Source: an uncultured Cellulomonadaceae bacterium
GTDB lineage: Bacteria > Actinomycetota > Actinomycetes > Actinomycetales > Cellulomonadaceae
Reading direction: 5' to 3'
NCBI GenBank assembly: GCA_947495165.1
Contig: CANLXM010000001.1
Coordinates: 806,001 to 870,000 of the forward strand
DNA length: 64,000 bases
Position 1 is the stretch's first letter. Each line of letters starts with the position of its first letter. Positions 16,899 through 25,286 of this stretch are shown here, piece by piece. The notes under the pieces are model-generated. The model made no database searches, was not told where the DNA came from, and worked only from the letters and a program-made list of their open reading frames with translations. The position numbers were made by a program, and so were the translations under genes.

Positions 16899-18638
16899 CT
16901 ACTCCGACTGCCAGGAGTGCCAGAGCGCGGCGTAGTCGCCCTCGGCTGCCACGAGGTCGGCGTGCGGGCCGATCTCCACGATCCGACCGCCGTCCACGAC
17001 GGCCACCCGGTCGGCGTCGTGCGCCGTGTGCAGCCGGTGAGCGATCGCGACCACCGTGCGACCGGTGAGCACCGCGTTGAGGGACCGCTCGAGGTGGCGT
17101 GCCGCGCGCGGGTCCAGGAGCGAGGTGGCCTCGTCGAGGATCAGCGTGTGCGGGTCCAGGAGCACGAGGCGGGCGAGCGCGACCTGCTGCGCCTGGGCGG
17201 GCGTGAGCACGTGCCCGCCCGAGCCGACGACGGTCGCCATGCCCTCGGCCAGGCGGTCCACCCACGCCGCGTCGACCGCGGTGAGCGCGGCGTGCAGCTC
17301 GTCGTCGGACGCCTCGGGCGCCGCGAGGCGGAGGTTCTCGGCGATCGTGCCGACGAACACGTGGTGCTCCTGGGTGACCAGGGCCACGTGGCGGCGCAGG
17401 TCCTCGAGCGGCAGGTCGACGAGCGGCACCCCGCCGACCGTGACGCGTCCCGCGCTCGGCGGGTGCACGCCGGCGAGCATGCGACCGAGCGTGGACTTCC
17501 CGGCGCCCGACGGCCCGACGACGGCAAGCCGTTCCCCGGGCGTGAGATCGAGGTCGATCCCGTGCAGCACGGGCTGACCCTCGCGGTACTCGTACTCGAC
17601 CCCGGTCGCGACGACGTGCTCGTCGGACGGCGCCTCCTCGCTCGCCGTGCGGTCCGCCGGGACGTCGCCGACGCCGAAGATCCGCGCGAGCGACGTGGTC
17701 GCCACCTGGATCTCGTCGAGCCAGAAGATCAGCTCCCAGATGGGGCCGATCAGCTGGCGGCCGTACAGGACGATCGTCGTCACGGCCCCGATGCTCGCTT
17801 GTCCCTGGGAGATCAGGAAGGCTCCCCACAGGAGCGTGACGATCGGCGCGGCGACGAACACCGCGTCCATGCCGGGGATCAGCACGGACCGCAGGTGCAG
17901 GGTGGCGCTCTCGGCCGCGAACGCCTCGCGGAGGTCGGCGCGGACCTTGGCGCGACGCCGCGCGCCCAGGCCGAGGGCGTCGACGGTGCGCGCGCCCTCC
18001 ACGGACTCCGTGATGGTGCCGTTGAGCGTGGCGTACGCCGCAGACTCGCGCTGGTAGGCGGGGGTCGCGCGGGCGAGGTACCAGCGGGCGATCGGGATGA
18101 TCACGGGCACCCCGACGAGGGTGATCACCGCGACCTGCCACGAGACGAGGAAGGACGCGCCGAGGGTGAGCACGATCGAGACGACGGCGACGAGGATCCG
18201 GGGGACCCCGAACCGCACGGCGTACTGAACCCGGTCCACGTCGTTGGTGGTCCGACCCACGAGGTCACCCGTCCCGGCCCGCTCGACCGTCGAGAGGGGC
18301 AGGCGGGTGACGGTGGCGAGGAAGTCCTCGCGCAGCTCGGCGAACATCGTCTCGCCGAAGATCCGCGAGCCCCGCTGCGCGAAGCGCACCAGGACGGCCT
18401 GGGTGACGACGGCCGCGAGCAGCAGCAGGACGACGTTGTCCACGTGCTCGACCGTCGTGCCCTCGGCGACCTCGTCGACCAGACGGCCGAGGAGGACAGG
18501 CCCGAGGAGGCCGGCGACCGCACCGAGGGTGTGCAGGACGGTGACCCCGGCCAGCGCGCGTCGGTGCGAGCGCAGCAGCTGCCACGTGCGGGTCCGCACG
18601 GTCGCCGGTGCGGCGACGGGCAGTGTGGTGGCGCTCAT
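16899..18638 (-). CDS. ABC exporter half-transporter with intact Walker A/B but degenerate signature motif
   Basis: A 579-residue half-transporter: six-helix membrane domain (about residues 20-310) and C-terminal ATPase domain. The ATPase has a full Walker A (GPSGAGKST, Lys381), Walker B LILDEATS (Asp502, Glu503) and H-loop AHRL (His534). Its signature motif reads LTPAQAQ (478-484) where active transporters have LSGGQ. The partner gene upstream has the opposite defects, so the two should form an obligate heterodimer with one active and one dead nucleotide site. It overlaps the partner by four bases. Substrate unknown; family members export drugs, lipids or peptides. Confidence 0.88.
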   Translation of the reverse strand: MSATTLPVAAPATVRTRTWQLLRSHRRALAGVTVLHTLGAVAGLLGPVLLGRLVDEVAEGTTVEHVDNVVLLLLAAVVTQAVLVRFAQRGSRIFGETMFAELREDFLATVTRLPLSTVERAGTGDLVGRTTNDVDRVQYAVRFGVPRILVAVVSIVLTLGASFLVSWQVAVITLVGVPVIIPIARWYLARATPAYQRESAAYATLNGTITESVEGARTVDALGLGARRRAKVRADLREAFAAESATLHLRSVLIPGMDAVFVAAPIVTLLWGAFLISQGQASIGAVTTIVLYGRQLIGPIWELIFWLDEIQVATTSLARIFGVGDVPADRTASEEAPSDEHVVATGVEYEYREGQPVLHGIDLDLTPGERLAVVGPSGAGKSTLGRMLAGVHPPSAGRVTVGGVPLVDLPLEDLRRHVALVTQEHHVFVGTIAENLRLAAPEASDDELHAALTAVDAAWVDRLAEGMATVVGSGGHVLTPAQAQQVALARLVLLDPHTLILDEATSLLDPRAARHLERSLNAVLTGRTVVAIAHRLHTAHDADRVAVVDGGRIVEIGPHADLVAAEGDYAALWHSWQSE

Positions 18639-20446
18639 CGGGCTCCCTCCGAGGTCAGGCTCGGTGCGGTGTCGTCACGGGTGTCGGTTCCGGCGTCGGC
18701 GGCGGTGTCGGCAGCGTCGTCCAGCTGGCGGCCGACGACGCGTCGGTAGTGGCGGGCGTCGTCGTCCGTGCGGGCCAGCACCTCGCGATGCGAGCCGCAG
18801 GGCGTGGCTCGGCCGTCGCGCAGGAGCACGACCTCGTCGACCTGCTCGAGCACCAGCGGGCTCGCGGTGACCAGGAGCGTGGTGCGTCCGGCGCGCGCAC
18901 GCACCAAGCGCTCGGCGATCCGAGCCTCGGTGTGGGCGTCGACCGCGCTCGTGGGCTCGATCAGCACGAGGATCTCCGCCTCGGTGAGCAGCGCGCGGGC
19001 GAGCGCGACGCGCTGGCGCTGCCCGCCGGACAGCGCACGGCCCTTCTCCGGCACCTCGCCGTCGAGCGCCCCGGGCGTGGAGTCCAGGACGTCCTGGGCG
19101 TCGGCGACCGCCAGCGCGGCCAGGATCTGTTCGTCCTGCGCGGACGCGCGCACGTCGAGCTCACCCCGCAGCGTCCCCGAGAACAGGTGGATGCTGGCCT
19201 CGGAGACGACGATCCGGCTCCGGAGCTGGTCCTTGTCGAGCTCGGCGAGGAGCGTGCCGCCCCAGCGCACCGGCGTGGCGGCCTCGGCGGCGTCGTCGAA
19301 CCTGCCGAGCCGTGTGGCGAGCGCCGCGGAGGCGTCGGGGTCCTCGCACACCAGGGCCACCACCCTGCCGGGCGCGAGCACCAGGCCGGTCGACTCGTCC
19401 ACGAGCTCGGTGCCCGTGGGCGGCAGGGGAGCCGTCGCGGCGCCGGCTCCGGCGGCCGGCACGACCTCGAGGACCTTGATGATCTTGCGTGAGGCGATGA
19501 GCGCGCGGGTGACGAACTGCAGGGTCTCCGTGACGTTCTGCAGCGGCCAGGTGAGGAAGGCCGCGTAGCCGTAGAACGTCACGAGCTCGCCGGGCGTGAT
19601 GGTGCCCGCCACGGCCTGGCGCGCGCCGAGCCAGAGGATCAGGGCGATGAGCAGACCGGGCAGCAGCACCGTCAGACCGTCCAGCCAGGACTGCGTCGTG
19701 GCGACGCGCACCCCGGCGTGGCGCACGCGCTGAGATTGCGCGCGGTAGCGGTCGGTGAAGGCGTCCTCACCGCCGATGCCGCGCAGGATCCGCAGGCCGG
19801 AGACGGTGTCCGCGCCCAGCGTCGTCAGGCGGCCCTGCGTCTCGCGCTGCTCGCGCTGACGGCTCTGCAAGGGCTTGACGAGGAGCGCGAGCACGCCAGC
19901 GACGGCCGGCAGGCCGAGCGCGACGACGAGCCCGAGCTGCAGAGACATCGACAGCATGATGACGGCGACCGCGACGTACGCGACGACGCTGCCGAAGAAC
20001 CGCGACGCGCTCGCGAAGATCTCGCCCATGCGCAGGGCGTCGGTCGCCACGGTCGCGACGACCTCACCGGTGGGGAGCTCCTCGCTGATCGCGTCGCCGG
20101 ACGCGGTGATCTTGTTCCCGACGAGCTCCGACGTCGAGAACGCCGCGCGCAGCCAGTTCTCCACGTCCAGGCGGTGGCCGTAGAGCGCCGAGACGATCTG
20201 CACGGCCGCGGCTGCGCCCATGAGGCCGGCATAGCCGAGCAGGGTGCGGTCGACTCCGGACTCGAGCCCGGAGTCGAGCGCGGCGCCGAGGGCGTACGGC
20301 ACGACCGCCTGAGCGGCAAAGGTCGCGATGCCGGCGAGCACGGCGAGGGTCAGCACGCCCCACTGCTGCCGGGCCTGCCACCAGATGAATCGGGCGGGGG
20401 ACGTGAGCACAGGGGTGCCGAGGTGTTCGAGGGGGAGGGGGCGCAC
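18635..20446 (-). CDS. ABC exporter half-transporter with lost Walker A, Walker B Asp and H-loop His but canonical LSGGQ
   Basis: A 603-residue half-transporter whose membrane domain includes the segments ALGAALDSGLESGVD and FVTRALIASRKIIKVLEV. Where Walker A should be (about residues 363-380) it reads VALVCEDPDASAA, with no GxxGxGK[ST]. Walker B reads ILVLIEPTS, with Ile496 replacing Asp but Glu497 kept, and the H-loop reads VTASPL without His. LSGGQRQ at 472-478 is intact. It can thus complement the signature motif of its partner gene but cannot bind ATP normally itself. GTG at 20446 is my start; an upstream in-frame extension to 20524 has no homology character. The C-terminal tail is acidic and low-complexity. 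Confidence 0.86.
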   Translation of the reverse strand: MRPLPLEHLGTPVLTSPARFIWWQARQQWGVLTLAVLAGIATFAAQAVVPYALGAALDSGLESGVDRTLLGYAGLMGAAAAVQIVSALYGHRLDVENWLRAAFSTSELVGNKITASGDAISEELPTGEVVATVATDALRMGEIFASASRFFGSVVAYVAVAVIMLSMSLQLGLVVALGLPAVAGVLALLVKPLQSRQREQRETQGRLTTLGADTVSGLRILRGIGGEDAFTDRYRAQSQRVRHAGVRVATTQSWLDGLTVLLPGLLIALILWLGARQAVAGTITPGELVTFYGYAAFLTWPLQNVTETLQFVTRALIASRKIIKVLEVVPAAGAGAATAPLPPTGTELVDESTGLVLAPGRVVALVCEDPDASAALATRLGRFDDAAEAATPVRWGGTLLAELDKDQLRSRIVVSEASIHLFSGTLRGELDVRASAQDEQILAALAVADAQDVLDSTPGALDGEVPEKGRALSGGQRQRVALARALLTEAEILVLIEPTSAVDAHTEARIAERLVRARAGRTTLLVTASPLVLEQVDEVVLLRDGRATPCGSHREVLARTDDDARHYRRVVGRQLDDAADTAADAGTDTRDDTAPSLTSEGAR

Positions 20447-20559
20447 GGGACTAGCATGGTCGACGGCACCGACACGGGACCACCCAATAACGCTGTGCCG
20501 GTCGACACCTCTCCTGCTCGCCAACGATCCGAGCCCCGACCCACCCGCTGGAGCGCCGC

Positions 20560-20949
20560 GTGACCACCATGGACCTGTCCACCCGGATCGCCCGGACGCG
20601 CGCCTCGCTCGCGCGCTACCGCGCGCTGGCGTGGGTCACGGGTGTGTTCCTGCTGGTCCTGTGCGTGGAGCTGCTGCTCAAGTACGTCGTCCGGGTCTCC
20701 GACGACGTGATGGGCTACGTCGCGTGGATCCCGTACGCGCACGGCTGGATCTACGTCGTCTACCTCGTCACGGTCGTCGACCTGTGGGCCAAGATGCGGT
20801 GGCGGCTCGGGCGGCTCGTGACCATGGTGCTCGCCGGCGTCGTGCCCGTGATGTCGTTCGTCGTCGAGAAGCGGGTGCACGCCCAGGCCGAGGCTCTGCT
20901 CGACGGCGCTGCCCAGGCCGTGGGCACCGCCGAGGTCGCGCCCTCCTGA
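20560..20949 (+). CDS. DUF3817 family membrane protein
   Basis: A 129-residue integral membrane protein with three hydrophobic segments (around LAWVTGVFLLVLCVELLLKY, WIYVVYLVTVVDLWAKM and LVTMVLAGVVPVMSFVVEK). The motifs HGWIYVVYLVTVVDLW and VPVMSFVVEKRV mark the DUF3817 family, an actinobacterial group of unknown function often found beside guaA. The GTG at 20560 may be replaced by the in-frame ATG at 20569. It ends 18 bases before guaA but guaA has its own predicted promoter. Confidence 0.82.
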   Translation: MTTMDLSTRIARTRASLARYRALAWVTGVFLLVLCVELLLKYVVRVSDDVMGYVAWIPYAHGWIYVVYLVTVVDLWAKMRWRLGRLVTMVLAGVVPVMSFVVEKRVHAQAEALLDGAAQAVGTAEVAPS

Positions 20950-20955
20950 GGCGAC

Positions 20956-20961
20956 TATCCT
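20956..20961 (+). promoter_or_regulatory. -10 box TATCCT, predicted leaderless promoter of guaA
   Basis: TATCCT lies six bases before the GTG at 20968. It overlaps the gap after the DUF3817 stop (TGA at 20947-20949). Confidence 0.55.
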
Positions 20962-20967
20962 GGGGCG

Positions 20968-22542
20968 GTGACGTCCTCACCCACCTCTGGTCCCGTCCTC
21001 GTCGTCGACTTCGGCGCGCAGTACGCGCAGCTGATCGCCCGCAGGGTTCGTGAAGCCCGCGTCTACTCGGAGATCGTCCCGCACACGTGGACGACCGAGC
21101 AGATGCTCGCCAAGCGGCCCTCCGCCATCATCCTGTCCGGCGGGCCCGCGTCGGTGTACGCCGCCGGTGCGCCGTTCGTCGACCCCGCCCTGTTCGAGGC
21201 CGGCGTCCCCGTGCTGGGCATCTGCTACGGCTTCCAGGCCATGGCCAAGGCGCTCGGCGGAGAGGTCGCCCAGACCGGCGCGCGCGAGTACGGCGGGACG
21301 CAGGTCGAGGTCTGCCGGGCCGGTGCGCTGCTGCACGGTTCGCCCGAGCACCAGACCACGTGGATGAGCCACGGCGACGCCGTGCACGCCGCACCCGAGG
21401 GCTTCGAGGTCCTCGCGACGTCGGCCGGCTCGCCCGTCGCGGCGTTCGAGCACACCGAGCGTCGCCTGTACGGCGTCCAGTGGCACCCCGAGGTCAAGCA
21501 CTCGCCGCTCGGGCAGGACGCGCTCGAGAACTTCCTCTACTCCGGCGCGGGCCTGACCCCCGACTGGACGGCGGACAACGTCATCGCCGACCAGGTCGCG
21601 GCCATCCGCGCGCAGGTCGGCGACGCCCGCGTCATCTGCGGCCTCTCCGGCGGCGTCGACTCGTCGGTCGCGGCCGCGCTCGTGCAGCGCGCCGTCGGCG
21701 AGCAGCTCACGTGCGTGTTCGTCGACCACGGGCTGCTGCGCGAGGGGGAGGCCGAGCAGGTCGAGCAGGACTTCGTCGCGGCGACCGGCGTGCAGCTCAA
21801 GGTCGTGGACGCTCGGGAGCAGTTCCTCGACGCACTTGCGGGCGTGAGCGACCCGGAGACCAAGCGCAAGATCATCGGCCGCGAGTTCATCCGCGTGTTC
21901 GAGGCCGCCGCGCGCGAGGTCGTCGAGGAGGCCGGCGAGCACGGCGAGGAGGTCAAGTTCCTCGTCCAGGGCACGCTGTACCCGGACGTCGTGGAGTCCG
22001 GCGGCGGCGAGGGCGCCGCGAACATCAAGAGCCACCACAACGTCGGCGGGCTCCCGGACGACCTGCAGTTCCAGCTCGTCGAGCCTCTGCGCACCCTGTT
22101 CAAGGACGAGGTCCGCGCCGTCGGGCTCGAGCTCGGCGTTCCGGAGGAGATCGTCTGGCGGCAGCCGTTCCCGGGCCCCGGGCTGGGCATCCGGATCGTC
22201 GGCGACGTGACGGCCGAGCGCCTCGAGACGCTGCGCAAGGCCGACGCGATCGCCCGCGCAGAGCTCACCAAGGCCGGCCTCGACCGCGAGATCTGGCAGT
22301 GCCCCGTGGTGCTCCTGGCGGACGTGCGTTCGGTCGGCGTGCAGGGCGACGGGCGCACCTACGGGCACCCGATCGTCCTGCGCCCCGTGTCCTCGGAGGA
22401 CGCGATGACGGCGGACTGGACGCGCCTGCCCTACGACGTGCTGTCGATCATCTCGACGCGCATCACGAACGAGGTCGCGGACGTCAACCGGGTCGTGCTC
22501 GACGTGACGAGCAAGCCGCCGGGCACCATCGAGTGGGAGTGA
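20968..22542 (+). CDS. guaA: GMP synthase (glutamine-hydrolysing)
   Basis: A 524-residue bifunctional enzyme converting XMP to GMP with glutamine and ATP. The N-terminal class I glutamine amidotransferase has Cys86 (GICYGFQAM), His173 and Glu175 (VQWHPEV). The ATP pyrophosphatase domain has the P-loop [10 protein letters not shown]. The C-terminal dimerisation domain ends in KPPGTIEWE, as the family does. GTG start supported by the TATCCT box six bases upstream. A strong hairpin follows the gene. Confidence 0.96.
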   Translation: MTSSPTSGPVLVVDFGAQYAQLIARRVREARVYSEIVPHTWTTEQMLAKRPSAIILSGGPASVYAAGAPFVDPALFEAGVPVLGICYGFQAMAKALGGEVAQTGAREYGGTQVEVCRAGALLHGSPEHQTTWMSHGDAVHAAPEGFEVLATSAGSPVAAFEHTERRLYGVQWHPEVKHSPLGQDALENFLYSGAGLTPDWTADNVIADQVAAIRAQVGDARVICGLSGGVDSSVAAALVQRAVGEQLTCVFVDHGLLREGEAEQVEQDFVAATGVQLKVVDAREQFLDALAGVSDPETKRKIIGREFIRVFEAAAREVVEEAGEHGEEVKFLVQGTLYPDVVESGGGEGAANIKSHHNVGGLPDDLQFQLVEPLRTLFKDEVRAVGLELGVPEEIVWRQPFPGPGLGIRIVGDVTAERLETLRKADAIARAELTKAGLDREIWQCPVVLLADVRSVGVQGDGRTYGHPIVLRPVSSEDAMTADWTRLPYDVLSIISTRITNEVADVNRVVLDVTSKPPGTIEWE

Positions 22543-22555
22543 CCCCCCGGGGGGC

Positions 22556-22583
22556 GGCCGGTGTGTACGGCGTCACACCGGCC
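22556..22583 (+). terminator. Hairpin terminator after guaA
   Basis: GGCCGGTGTG (22556-22565) pairs perfectly with CACACCGGCC (22574-22583) around an eight-base loop, 14 bases after the guaA stop. No T-run. Confidence 0.65.
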
Positions 22584-22709
22584 CGGTGGCTCGGGTAGTT
22601 GAACGTGAGCCAAAGGTCCCGCGAGGAGGCCTCGGAGCGTCAGTACGTTGGTGACATCGCAAGACACACCGACCGGCGCACCCGCTCCGGCTGACGAGGG
22701 GAATTAGAA

Positions 22710-23222
22710 ATGTCGAACACCAAGAAGCCAGTCGCCATCATCGGGATCGTCTCCATGATCGCGGGTCTCGTGCTCATCATCGCCGGTGGCGCTGTGTGGG
22801 GCATGATCACCGGTCAGCTCAAGGACGAGAACATCACGATCTCCGCTGACGCGGACATGCTCGCAGGCAAGAAGGTCGGCGGCCCGTTCACGGCCTACGC
22901 CCAGGCTGGCGTCATCAACAAGCACGCGCTCGCCGGCTCCGGCGGCCTGACCTACGCCGAGCTCGGTGACAAGGCCAAGGAGCTCGAGAAGGCCGGCGCC
23001 ACCGAGGAAGAGGTTGCCGAGGTCAAGGCCCAGCGCACGTCGGTCATGAACGGCTCGTTCCTCCGCGCCTCGCTCTTCACCTCGGTCGTCGCCTACGGCG
23101 TCTCCGCCCTGGTGATGGGTCTGGGCCTCATGTTCATCCTCGTCGGCTACTCGCTCAAGGTTCTGGCGAGCGCCCCGGCTGCCGCCGCTCCGGCCGCTGC
23201 TCGGGAGACCGTGAACGCCTGA
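22710..23222 (+). CDS. Two-helix membrane protein of unknown function
   Basis: A 170-residue protein with an N-terminal membrane helix (IIGIVSMIAGLVLIIAGGAVW), a central hydrophilic region of about 85 residues and a second helix pair region (SLFTSVVAYGVSALVMGLGLMFILVGYSL), then an Ala/Pro tail. The central region begins with NITISADADMLAGKKVGGPF and has a charged stretch rich in Glu and Lys. This looks like an actinobacterial family that databases sometimes label aromatic ring-opening dioxygenase LigA; I see no dioxygenase residues and do not accept that name. GAGGGGAA precedes the ATG and a strong terminator follows, so it is monocistronic. Its codon use looks tidier than its neighbours, hinting at good expression. 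Confidence 0.7.
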   Translation: MSNTKKPVAIIGIVSMIAGLVLIIAGGAVWGMITGQLKDENITISADADMLAGKKVGGPFTAYAQAGVINKHALAGSGGLTYAELGDKAKELEKAGATEEEVAEVKAQRTSVMNGSFLRASLFTSVVAYGVSALVMGLGLMFILVGYSLKVLASAPAAAAPAAARETVNA

Positions 23223-23238
23223 TCAACGCTGATCACCG

Positions 23239-23276
23239 AAGGAGCCGCATCCCCCTCGGGGGGTGCGGCTCCTTCG
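23239..23276. terminator. Rho-independent-type terminator hairpin
   Basis: GAAGGAGCCGCATCCCC pairs with GGGGTGCGGCTCCTTC (one G-T wobble), a stem of about 16 bp with a short loop, between convergent genes. It could stop transcription from both sides. Confidence 0.8.
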
Positions 23277-23287
23277 CTGCGCCCGGG

Positions 23288-23698
23288 TCAGCGGGGTGCG
23301 TCAGGGTGGGACGAGCGCCGACGACGGCGGGCTGCCGTGGCCAGGGAACCGGCGAGCAGGAGCAGCCCGGCAGCACCGAGGCCGACGATCAGCGCCAGCT
23401 CCGCGTCGATGCGGTACCCCTGGGCGACCGCGAGGATGCCAGCGGCGACAGCAACGAGGATCAGCCCCCAGACGATCGTCGCCACCCGCGGTTCCCGGCG
23501 CTCGTCCGTGTCCTTCGCTTCTCGGACCGCGTGCGCCGTCCCGCCCGGGGTGCTGGTGTACGCCGGGACTCCCAGGGGGCTCGTCGCCCCCGCGGTCCCG
23601 GAGCCGCCAGTCGCCCCGGCATAGCCGCCCGTGGTGCCGATCGGCTGGGTGAGGGGCTCCGTGCGGTCGCTCGGGTCCGGGTGCGGTGTGGTGCTCAT
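23288..23698 (-). CDS. Small membrane protein cotranscribed with the PspC-domain gene
   Basis: A 136-residue protein: a disordered Thr/Gly/Pro/Ala-rich N-terminal half, then two hydrophobic segments (TIVWGLILVAVAAGILAVAQGY and LALIVGLGAAGLLLLAGSLATAA) and a short basic tail. It has no domain I recognise by name. Its ATG overlaps the pspC stop by four bases, so it should be made together with that protein and may act in the same envelope-stress pathway. Confidence 0.72.
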   Translation of the reverse strand: MSTTPHPDPSDRTEPLTQPIGTTGGYAGATGGSGTAGATSPLGVPAYTSTPGGTAHAVREAKDTDERREPRVATIVWGLILVAVAAGILAVAQGYRIDAELALIVGLGAAGLLLLAGSLATAARRRRRSSHPDAPR

Positions 23699-25116
23699 GA
23701 CTCCTCCTCGATGATGCGGATCTCGCCGGCGCCGCCCTGGAGGTCCAGGACGAGCGTGGGGGTGGCGCCCGCCTCGACGGTCGCGCTCGCGAACGTGAGG
23801 CCGGGGTGCAGCACGCCGTCCTGGGTCTCGCGGACGTCGCCCGCGCTGTCGTGCACGGACACCTTTCCGGCGAGAAGTGCGACGTCGGCCTCCCACGCCG
23901 CGCCCTCGGGCACGATGACCTCGAGCTCGCCAGCACCGAACGACGCCGGGACCTCGACCGCGCCCGACCAGGTCTCCGGCAGCTCGCGCAGATCGATCGT
24001 CCAGTTGCCCGCGCCCATGACGTAGCCGTCCTCGGCGCTGGAGACCGTGGCCGGGGTGAACGTGGTGTCGCCGATGCCGACGCGCGTCGCGTCGTCCCAG
24101 TCGAGGTCGAGCTGGTGGAAGCCGGCCGTGGGCAGCGCCACGAGGCAGGCCATGATCGCCCAGAACGACAGGGAACCGCTGGTGCGGCCCCGCAGCCCGG
24201 CGATGACGATACCGACGCCGCAGAACGCGACGAGCGTGGCGATGGCGGGCAGGACGACCGGCCCGTCGTAGGCACCGGTGCGGCTCAGGCCCAGGAGGAC
24301 GGCCGCCGTGAGGGCGGTGAGACCGAAGACTGCGCCGACCGTCGCTGCTCCCGGCCCGGCCGGAGATGAGACGACGGCGGGTGGCGGCACCCAGGCAGGG
24401 CCCGGCGCGGCGTCCCACCCAGAGCCCGCGTACGCCGCGGCGGTCGCGGGATAGCTGGTGGTGGCATGGACCGTCGTGGGCGAGGCCGGCGTGGGCCCCG
24501 TGGCCCCCGCGGCGGCACCGTCGGGCGGAGCCTGCGGCGCCGACGCCGGGGTCCACCCCGGTCCGCCAGCCGCCCTCGCGCGCTGGTGGTCGCGGACGGC
24601 GACCCACACGAGCCCGATGATCGCGACGTTCACCGCGATCCACACGAGCGCGTTGAACCAGGCGCCCTCGTTCCAGCCGAGCCAGTCCTGGCCGCCCCAC
24701 GTGATGCCGAGGACGAAGGCGAGCCCGGCGCCGAGCACGGCACCGTCGAACCGGCCCTGGAGGGTCTCCTCGGCGTGGATGCGCCCGTCCTTCTCCTCCG
24801 GCAGGAGCATCCAGGCGAGCGCGTAGACGACGAAGCCGGCGCCGGAGACCAGGAGCGTGAGGGCCAGGAGGCCGCGCACGACGGTGACGTCGATCCCGAG
24901 GCGACGGGCGATGCCGCCCGCGACGCCGCCGAACCAGCGGTCCTCGGTACGGACGATGCCCTGGCGACGGATCGTCGCGAAGAACTGCTGCAGCCCGGGC
25001 GTCGCTGCGCCCTGCGGGCCGGGTGCGCCCTGCTGCCCGGATCCACCCTGCGGTCCAGGGGCACCCTGGGGGTACGGTGCGCCGGTCTGGCCGGTCGCGG
25101 AGTCGTTCTCGTTCAT
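23695..25116 (-). CDS. PspC domain-containing membrane protein
   Basis: A 473-residue protein. After a Gly/Pro/Gln-rich N-terminus (residues 1-40) comes a PspC domain (about 55-115) with GGVAGGIARRLGIDVTVVRG and a membrane helix (LLALTLLVSGAGFVVYALAWMLLP). Several more hydrophobic segments follow, then a C-terminal soluble region of about 140 residues with repeated beta-strand-like stretches (VEVPASFGAGELEVIVPEGA), like the DUF4097/adhesin-type or LiaF-like domains. PspC proteins sense or respond to membrane stress. It is divergent from the PspC-fused histidine kinase, an arrangement suggesting one signalling unit. Confidence 0.82.
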   Translation of the reverse strand: MNENDSATGQTGAPYPQGAPGPQGGSGQQGAPGPQGAATPGLQQFFATIRRQGIVRTEDRWFGGVAGGIARRLGIDVTVVRGLLALTLLVSGAGFVVYALAWMLLPEEKDGRIHAEETLQGRFDGAVLGAGLAFVLGITWGGQDWLGWNEGAWFNALVWIAVNVAIIGLVWVAVRDHQRARAAGGPGWTPASAPQAPPDGAAAGATGPTPASPTTVHATTSYPATAAAYAGSGWDAAPGPAWVPPPAVVSSPAGPGAATVGAVFGLTALTAAVLLGLSRTGAYDGPVVLPAIATLVAFCGVGIVIAGLRGRTSGSLSFWAIMACLVALPTAGFHQLDLDWDDATRVGIGDTTFTPATVSSAEDGYVMGAGNWTIDLRELPETWSGAVEVPASFGAGELEVIVPEGAAWEADVALLAGKVSVHDSAGDVRETQDGVLHPGLTFASATVEAGATPTLVLDLQGGAGEIRIIEEES

Positions 25117-25286
25117 GGCTCCAGCCTGCGCTCCCGACCGCGCCCCCCACCATCGGGCATCCCCCTGATCCGACCCTGATCCGCGTGGGCGTCGTCCCGG
25201 CCGAGCCGGGGGCCTGACCCTGAGTCGACCCTGGTCATGGCGTGGGAGGGTGGTCGCCGGGCCTCTGGACAGAGGAAGATCGACCC

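Noticed and set aside
22710..23222. Name aromatic ring-opening dioxygenase LigA for the two-helix membrane protein
   Set aside because: I recall this label on similar proteins, but there are no dioxygenase metal ligands and the protein is mostly a small membrane protein.
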